A stretch of 64,000 nucleotides of DNA, from positions 1,019,037 through 1,083,036 of the forward strand of contig JAHNZQ020000308.1 in the NCBI GenBank assembly GCA_019155205.2, read 5' to 3'. Numbering within the stretch: position 1 is the stretch's first letter; each line of letters starts with the position of its first letter. Source of the DNA: Gracilaria vermiculophylla. Its lineage: Eukaryota; Rhodophyta; Florideophyceae; Gracilariales; Gracilariaceae. Shown in pieces: positions 59,200 to 64,000 of the stretch. The notes under the pieces were generated by a model. That model did not search any database. It was not told the origin of the DNA and saw only the letters and a program-made list of their open reading frames with translations. A program made the translations under genes and the position numbers.

Positions 59200-61068
59200 C
59201 TAGTGAGTTATCGCGCCTTCACTTGCAGATGAAACGAGCTTGGCGTACTTCGATAAAACCCCTCTTGTAAGTTCCTTCTGGAAGGGCTTCCATGATTTTC
59301 TACGGTGGTCCATTTCGGCATCATCTACCTCCACTGTCAGTAATTTCTTCTTGGGCTCAAGTCGAATGATGTCTCCTTCTTTAAGAAGACCAATTGGGCC
59401 ACCGACAGCAGCCTCAGGAGACACATGACCAACCATAATACCATGAGTGCCGCCAGAAAAGCGACCGTCCGTGATGAGCGCAACCGTCTTTCCAAGCCCG
59501 GCTCCCATAATTGCAGCAGATGGAGAGAGCATTTCCCGCATACCAGGTCCCCCACGCGGGCCCTCCTGCCGAATCACGACTACATCGTTGTCAACAATCT
59601 TTCCCGCCAGGACCGCGTTCAAAGCGTCTTCCTCGCTTTCAAATACCCTGGCAGGCCCGCGATGTAGCTCAAGTTCCTTTCCAGAAAGCTTAATGACCGC
59701 CCCTTCAGGAGCCAGATTACCCCTCATGACAACTATGTGAGAACCGGGAGGAGCATATGGATCCTCTAATGTTCTGATCACGTCCTGAGTACTGGGCAAG
59801 CTGGGAACGTCAGCCAAATTTTCCGCCACCGTCTTTCCCGTGACCGTCATACAATCACCGTGCAGAAACCCATTGTCAAGGAGATATTTCATGACCAAAG
59901 GAACGCCACCAATCTTCTCAAGGTCTGACATTGTGTACTTTCCGAACGGTTTGAAGTCTCCAATCAAAGGAACTCGTTCTCCGATAGCGTTAAAGTCGTC
60001 AATCGTGAGCTCGACCTTGGCCTCATGTGCAAGCGCTAAACAGTGTAGTACAGCATTTGTGCTTCCGCCGAGCGCCATACAAACGGTAAGACCGTTTTCA
60101 AACGCCTTTCTGGTGCATATCTGCCTGCTCGTAATGCCGCGTTCCATACACGTGAACAAGGCCTCGACACTACGCACGCAGTCATGCACCTTGTCTTTGC
60201 TGATGTTGTTCTGACGGTCTACAGCTGTGTGTGCTGCCGAATAGGGCACACTCATTCCCATAGCTTCGATGATGCTTGACATTGTATTTGCAGTGAACAT
60301 TCCGCCGCAACTCCCACTTCCCGGACAAGAGTTACGTTCAACGCGCCCCAATTGAGTGTCATCGATCTTCCCCGCTGAATGCGCGCCGATAGCTTCGAAT
60401 GCAGAAATCACCGTGGTATCCACCCCGTCCAGATGACCTGGAAGGATGCTTCCCCCGTACAGCATGACACCAATAGAATCGTTCCTTAGAATTGGCATCA
60501 ATGCACCGGGAATGCTCTTGTCACACCCGCCCAGGGTCACCAGACCGTCAGCCAGGTAGCCTTCATGCATAGTTTCAATGCAGTCGGCTATGAGGTCTCG
60601 TGAAATAAGCGAATAGCGCATGCCGGTCGTTCCCATGGTCTCTCCATCAGAAATTACAGGAGTGCCGAACACGAACGCCTTTCCGCCAGTGTTCTCGACC
60701 TCGCGCTGCAGAGTTTCGCCAAGCACGTTTATGTGGGCGTTACACGGGGTGGCATTGGTATGAGTGCATGCGATGGTAATGATTGGTTTTCCAAAGTCTT
60801 CATCATTAAAATCAACGGCTCGCAACATGGCGCGAGCTGCGGTGCGTTTGTTCCATTCAGGTGTCCCGGGCTCGGTGCCCACCAATGAGGATGAGCGGGA
60901 GCGAAGGTTGCGGGAATTTGCGACGGTCATGCGGATAGCATCAGAGCGATGGGAGATGGTTTTTGTTAGAACAGCACCGGAGTGGCGAGAGGAGATGGAT
61001 GATTTGAAGGGCACCGTGAAGGATGATGTGGATATGGGAGATGATGCAACAAAAGCGTGGGAGATCAT
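59200..61068 (-). CDS. ILVD: Dihydroxy-acid dehydratase
   Basis: A 622-residue protein from ATG 61068; the frame upstream to 61221 has no ATG. Residues 1-60 are rich in Ser, Thr and Arg with few acids, like a plastid or mitochondrial transit peptide. The mature part carries the family's iron-sulfur ligands: Cys109 in [11 protein letters not shown], Cys182 in [10 protein letters not shown] and Cys254 in [38 protein letters not shown] sequence ([20 protein letters not shown]) and a basic C terminus complete it. The enzyme turns dihydroxy-isovalerate and dihydroxy-methylvalerate into the 2-oxoacids that yield valine and isoleucine. It is head to head with the MRM1-type gene (414 bp). Confidence 0.95.
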   Translation of the reverse strand: MISHAFVASSPISTSSFTVPFKSSISSRHSGAVLTKTISHRSDAIRMTVANSRNLRSRSSSLVGTEPGTPEWNKRTAARAMLRAVDFNDEDFGKPIITIACTHTNATPCNAHINVLGETLQREVENTGGKAFVFGTPVISDGETMGTTGMRYSLISRDLIADCIETMHEGYLADGLVTLGGCDKSIPGALMPILRNDSIGVMLYGGSILPGHLDGVDTTVISAFEAIGAHSAGKIDDTQLGRVERNSCPGSGSCGGMFTANTMSSIIEAMGMSVPYSAAHTAVDRQNNISKDKVHDCVRSVEALFTCMERGITSRQICTRKAFENGLTVCMALGGSTNAVLHCLALAHEAKVELTIDDFNAIGERVPLIGDFKPFGKYTMSDLEKIGGVPLVMKYLLDNGFLHGDCMTVTGKTVAENLADVPSLPSTQDVIRTLEDPYAPPGSHIVVMRGNLAPEGAVIKLSGKELELHRGPARVFESEEDALNAVLAGKIVDNDVVVIRQEGPRGGPGMREMLSPSAAIMGAGLGKTVALITDGRFSGGTHGIMVGHVSPEAAVGGPIGLLKEGDIIRLEPKKKLLTVEVDDAEMDHRRKSWKPFQKELTRGVLSKYAKLVSSASEGAITH

Positions 61069-61482
61069 CTTTGCGCGTTTCTGCAAGCGCTGCAAGAGTG
61101 GGTATTGAGCTGTTTTCTGCAGGCAAAAAGTGGGATGCAGGAGAGGGACGCAGCGGATCGATGGAGCTAACAATATGACGGCGGGGAAAGCATGCGCAGG
61201 AACACGGTGGGGATCAAGCACGAGCGGTTACAGGCGCAGATTAGCCCTCACAGGGTAGATATGCCAGAGTTGTCTTAACGCGTGATCCAGCGCGGCACCG
61301 GTAGCGTGCGTTGCATGAGCTGCGCACGTGTCCATGCTGGCCTACAGAAGGCACAGGGCATCAGCTTTGAGATCGGAAACTGCACGGCCTATGCCTGAGC
61401 TACGCGACGACGACGGCGGCGCGATACTTTTACCCGCTGCAGACGCCAAATTCGCTTCCGTCAATGAGGCACAATTGGCGCA
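61069..61482. other. Divergent promoter region
   Basis: This is shared by the dihydroxy-acid dehydratase gene (minus) and the rRNA methyltransferase gene (plus). A few short frames are present but no gene is supported. Confidence 0.5.
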
Positions 61483-62661
61483 ATGACGGCGTTTGTGAGT
61501 GCCGGAGCGGCGTACTTGCGGAGGGGCGCGCGCGTGGCGTCAAGGTGCACACATCGGCGATTGGTCTGCGCAACGTGGTCCTTGCGCGAAGAAGAGGGGG
61601 AAGAAGGCGAGCGACGACCGCGCCAACGTAGAGAGGCGCGCGCGCACGGCGAAACGCGGAGGCGGGACGATAGCAGCTGGAGCCAAGGGCGGCGGGATGA
61701 CAGCAGATGGGGCCAGGGGCGGCAGGATGACAGCAGATGGAGCCAGGGGCGGCGGGATGACAGCAGATGGAGCCAGGGGCGACGGGATGACAGCAGATGG
61801 AGCCAGGCTCGGCGGGACGACAGCAGATGGGGCCCAGCGCGGCGGGACTCGCGACGCGCGACGCGCGCTCCGGCGGACTCGGAAGGGGAGACAAGCGTTG
61901 TTCGCGAAGTGCGCGACAGCGGAGATGACGTGCTGTACGGCGTGAACCCGGTGCTTAACGCGATGCAGTCAGGGCGGCGCGAGATCCGGCGCGTATTCCT
62001 GCAGCAGACGTCAGAGGCGTCGGGACGGAAGCGAGACAACGTGGCAGCGCTGGAGCGCATCCGGCGGGCGGCGGAGGCGGTTGGGGCGACGGTGGCCGAA
62101 GTGGACAAGGGCATGCTCAACGTGCTCGTGGGGCATCGCAAGCACCAGGGCGTGGCGGCACAGGCCAGCGCGCTGGAGTACTTACCCGAGCACGAGTTGA
62201 GCGCGCGCGACGGCGTGCTGGTGGCATTGGACAGCGTGTCAGACCCGCACAACGTAGGCGCCGTGCTGCGGTCGGCGCACTTTCTGGGGGCGGATGGGGT
62301 GGTGGTGTCGGCGCGCAACTGCGCGCCGCTGGGCGCAGCCACCAGCAAGGCGTCGGCGGGCGCAGCTGAGGCGGTGACGGCATTCGCCACGCCGTCGCTG
62401 CCGCGGCTGCTGCGACGACTGCGCGGCGAGGGTTGGCGCGTGGTGGGGCTGGCGGCCGACGGCGCGCAGCGGCTACAGGACGTGGCGCAAGCACCGCGCA
62501 CGGTGCTGGTGGTGGGCGGCGAGGGTGACGGGCTGCGCGTGCTGGTGCGCCGAGAATGCGACGTGCTGGCCGCCATCGACGGTGGCGGCGACGGCGTCGT
62601 CGACTCGCTCAACCTCAGCGTTGCCGCCGCCATCGCGCTGCACCATTTGCTGCCGCGGTAG
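61483..62661 (+). CDS. MRM1: SpoU-family rRNA 2'-O-methyltransferase (MRM1 type)
   Basis: A complete 392-residue protein. The N terminus is Arg-rich without acidic residues (1-34), like an organelle presequence. A repeat of six 10-residue units (61-120) follows. The methyltransferase starts with a SpoU substrate-binding domain at about 150-235 (LYGVNPVLNAM). The SAM-binding trefoil knot has the three SpoU motifs: LDSVSDPHNVGAVLRSAHFL, VLVVGGEGDGLR and VDSLNLSVAAAIALHHLL. The family methylates ribose at a Gm site in large-subunit rRNA; yeast Mrm1 acts in mitochondria. RlmB-like chloroplast enzymes are an alternative. Confidence 0.9.
   Translation: MTAFVSAGAAYLRRGARVASRCTHRRLVCATWSLREEEGEEGERRPRQRREARAHGETRRRDDSSWSQGRRDDSRWGQGRQDDSRWSQGRRDDSRWSQGRRDDSRWSQARRDDSRWGPARRDSRRATRAPADSEGETSVVREVRDSGDDVLYGVNPVLNAMQSGRREIRRVFLQQTSEASGRKRDNVAALERIRRAAEAVGATVAEVDKGMLNVLVGHRKHQGVAAQASALEYLPEHELSARDGVLVALDSVSDPHNVGAVLRSAHFLGADGVVVSARNCAPLGAATSKASAGAAEAVTAFATPSLPRLLRRLRGEGWRVVGLAADGAQRLQDVAQAPRTVLVVGGEGDGLRVLVRRECDVLAAIDGGGDGVVDSLNLSVAAAIALHHLLPR
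61663..61842 (+). repeat. Coding minisatellite: six 30-bp units
   Basis: Six in-frame copies, nearly identical, of a 30-bp unit encoding (R/Q)DDSRWSQGR with small changes (S/G, G/A). The units lie between the presequence and the methyltransferase domain. Such arrays mutate by slippage, so copy number may vary between strains. Confidence 0.9.
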
Positions 62662-62962
62662 CGTTGTCCATCACGAGTCCCACCGAATCGCAACGAATCG
62701 CATGCAGCCTCCATCGAATCCACGTACGCCACGACTTCCATGCGTGCCATGTTTACACGCGCACGTCTCACCGCATCACCGTCGCACTTGGCGGCAGCAG
62801 TGCCTCGCCAGACTGGCTGGCACCGGCGCCGCACTTGCTCTTTGTCACAGGTCATTTGCTTGTGTAAAGTAACTTTACCCTTTGCAGATTCTTTACATGA
62901 CGCGGATACACGCGCCGTCTGCATCATTCTTGGCCAGCGCCGCGTGCGTCATCTCCTCCGCC
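62662..62962. other. Intergenic region
   Basis: Between the stop of the MRM1-type gene and the start of the AAA ATPase gene, both on the plus strand. No gene is supported; it should hold a 3' end and a promoter. Confidence 0.5.
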
Positions 62963-64000
62963 ATGTCTTTGCGCTCCTCTCCGCCGCCAACTTCCCCGCC
63001 TGCGCCCGCCCCCGCCCCCACCGCCACTGCTTCCAAGCACAAGAAAACCACCGCCCTCCTTCTTCCCGATGTCGATGTTGTCGCCAACCCCCCGTCGCAA
63101 ACTGCTGCAGCGCACTTTGTCGACCGCGATGTGCTCATGCCACCGAAGCTAATGGAGCAAAACGATCTTCCGTGCGATGCCGCCATCATGGAGATTCCAA
63201 ACATCTCCTGCAGCTTGTACTACTCCATCCTGCGCTACGCCGCCGAGTTTGCTGTCGACCTTGACGAAGACATGACGCCGCAGCACGATTTTCCTCACCT
63301 TTCTGCCACCCCCACCCCCCGTGTGAAAAAGATCTACGAAAGCGTTTCGGTACCTGTCAGACTTGGCCAAGGCCGTCTCTCCACGCTTTGGAACTGCCCT
63401 GATGATCGACACAACCCGGCAGACGACTCTGACCCCGACGGCAACTCCGACTCCAATTCTAGCTCTGACTCTGACCCTGATTCTGAGCAGAGCTCCGATC
63501 TGCTGCACCATATTTCCGCTCGCGCTCTGAAGAAGAAGGGAAACCCACCCGTGAGACGCTACCAGCTTGGGCTCGGCTATGCCAAACTCTTTGTTCGCGG
63601 AAAGCTCGTCATCATTCGCCACTGGGCTTACAATTTGCCAGTATCCGATTCTTTTAACGTGCAGCTATACCGCACTGTTGTGCTTGCTGCGGCGGACCCA
63701 AACGTGTTGAAAGAGCTGTGCGCTGTTGCCCTCAAGTGGCGCGCTGAGAACGATCTGGACAGCGATCAGCCGAAGCCGGGCAAATTCACTCTCTTTCGCT
63801 TCCGTACCACTGGTAATGGTAATAGTGAATGGAATAATCAGGGCTTCAAGAAAGCGCGTCCGGTAAACAGTGTCGTTTTGCAGCAGGGGCAGATGGACTC
63901 AATTATTGCAGATATCAAGGAATTTCTCTCGCGAGATACCAAAGCGTGGTACCAATCTCACGGACTGTCTCATCGTAGGAGCTATCTGTTCTACGGCCCC
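62963..64000 (+). CDS. BCS1-like AAA ATPase, 5' part only (runs off the window)
   Basis: An open frame of at least 346 residues from ATG 62963 to the window end, with no stop. The first 35 residues are Pro/Ala/Ser-rich. Residues about 150-175 are acidic and Ser-rich. The region before the AAA core ends DIKEFLSRDTKAWYQSHGLS, then HRRSYLFYGP. This matches the BCS1-type lead-in to the Walker A loop (RGYLLYGPPGTGKSS), and the window stops just before it. BCS1 ATPases insert the Rieske protein in mitochondria; related plant and fungal proteins have other roles. I see no N-terminal membrane helix, unlike mitochondrial BCS1, so it may be a different member of the group. Confidence 0.75.
   Translation, partial: MSLRSSPPPTSPPAPAPAPTATASKHKKTTALLLPDVDVVANPPSQTAAAHFVDRDVLMPPKLMEQNDLPCDAAIMEIPNISCSLYYSILRYAAEFAVDLDEDMTPQHDFPHLSATPTPRVKKIYESVSVPVRLGQGRLSTLWNCPDDRHNPADDSDPDGNSDSNSSSDSDPDSEQSSDLLHHISARALKKKGNPPVRRYQLGLGYAKLFVRGKLVIIRHWAYNLPVSDSFNVQLYRTVVLAAADPNVLKELCAVALKWRAENDLDSDQPKPGKFTLFRFRTTGNGNSEWNNQGFKKARPVNSVVLQQGQMDSIIADIKEFLSRDTKAWYQSHGLSHRRSYLFYGP

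Noticed and set aside
1..64000. CRISPR arrays, bacterial operons or phage genes
   Set aside because: The repeats found are microsatellites or coding repeats. No spaced repeat array is present and the genes are eukaryotic.

Overview
This is a 64 kb piece of a eukaryotic nuclear genome. The genes are eS4, a Mediator subunit, TFIIH and TFIIIC subunits, an Aurora kinase, a Golgi golgin, an exocyst-like subunit and a PPR protein. A transit-peptide-like dihydroxy-acid dehydratase and a BASS-type carrier suggest a plastid-bearing cell. Nearly every gene is a single exon. I found only two spliceosomal introns (about 80 nt each, in URM1 and a GTF3C6-like gene), plus an intron in an elongator tRNA-Met. 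Low intron number, compact gene islands separated by gene-poor stretches, a vanadium-haloperoxidase-like protein and a Hedgehog-type Hint domain fit a red alga, perhaps a Chondrus-like florideophyte. The taxon is inference, not proven.

Layout. 0-5.5 kb: site-1 protease, a small unknown gene, ribosomal protein eS4. 7-14 kb: PP2C phosphatase, RFT1, a HAL2/SAL1-type nucleotidase, and a trypsin fused to a Hedgehog-type Hint (Hog) domain. 14-18 kb: gene-poor. 18-24 kb: a GT8-GT64 double glycosyltransferase, URM1 (split by an intron), a small hypothetical protein and a membrane RING-H2 ligase, set in extremely GC-rich DNA. 24-34 kb: allantoate amidohydrolase, two head-to-head cystinosin paralogues, a haloperoxidase/PAP2-like protein and an AIF-type oxidoreductase, again in very GC-rich DNA. 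34-38 kb: a gene-poor and much more AT-rich stretch. 38-47 kb: two unknown genes, a double-C2 protein, a BASS transporter, a small membrane protein, a PPR protein and a CHY/RING ligase (RCHY1 type). 48-54 kb: tRNA-Met, the TFIIH subunit GTF2H5, a MED1-like protein, a TMF-type golgin and a TFIIIC subunit. 55-64 kb: Aurora kinase, an Exo84-like protein, dihydroxy-acid dehydratase, an MRM1-type rRNA methyltransferase, and the start of a BCS1-like AAA ATPase that runs off the window.

The genes do not form one pathway. Their arrangement is regular, though: at least nine pairs are head to head across 200-640 bp, which points to bidirectional promoters. The most unusual items are the trypsin-Hog fusion, the GT8-GT64 fusion, the haloperoxidase-like protein with Ser in place of a catalytic His, the His-Ala repeat insertion in AIF, and the head-to-head cystinosin duplication.
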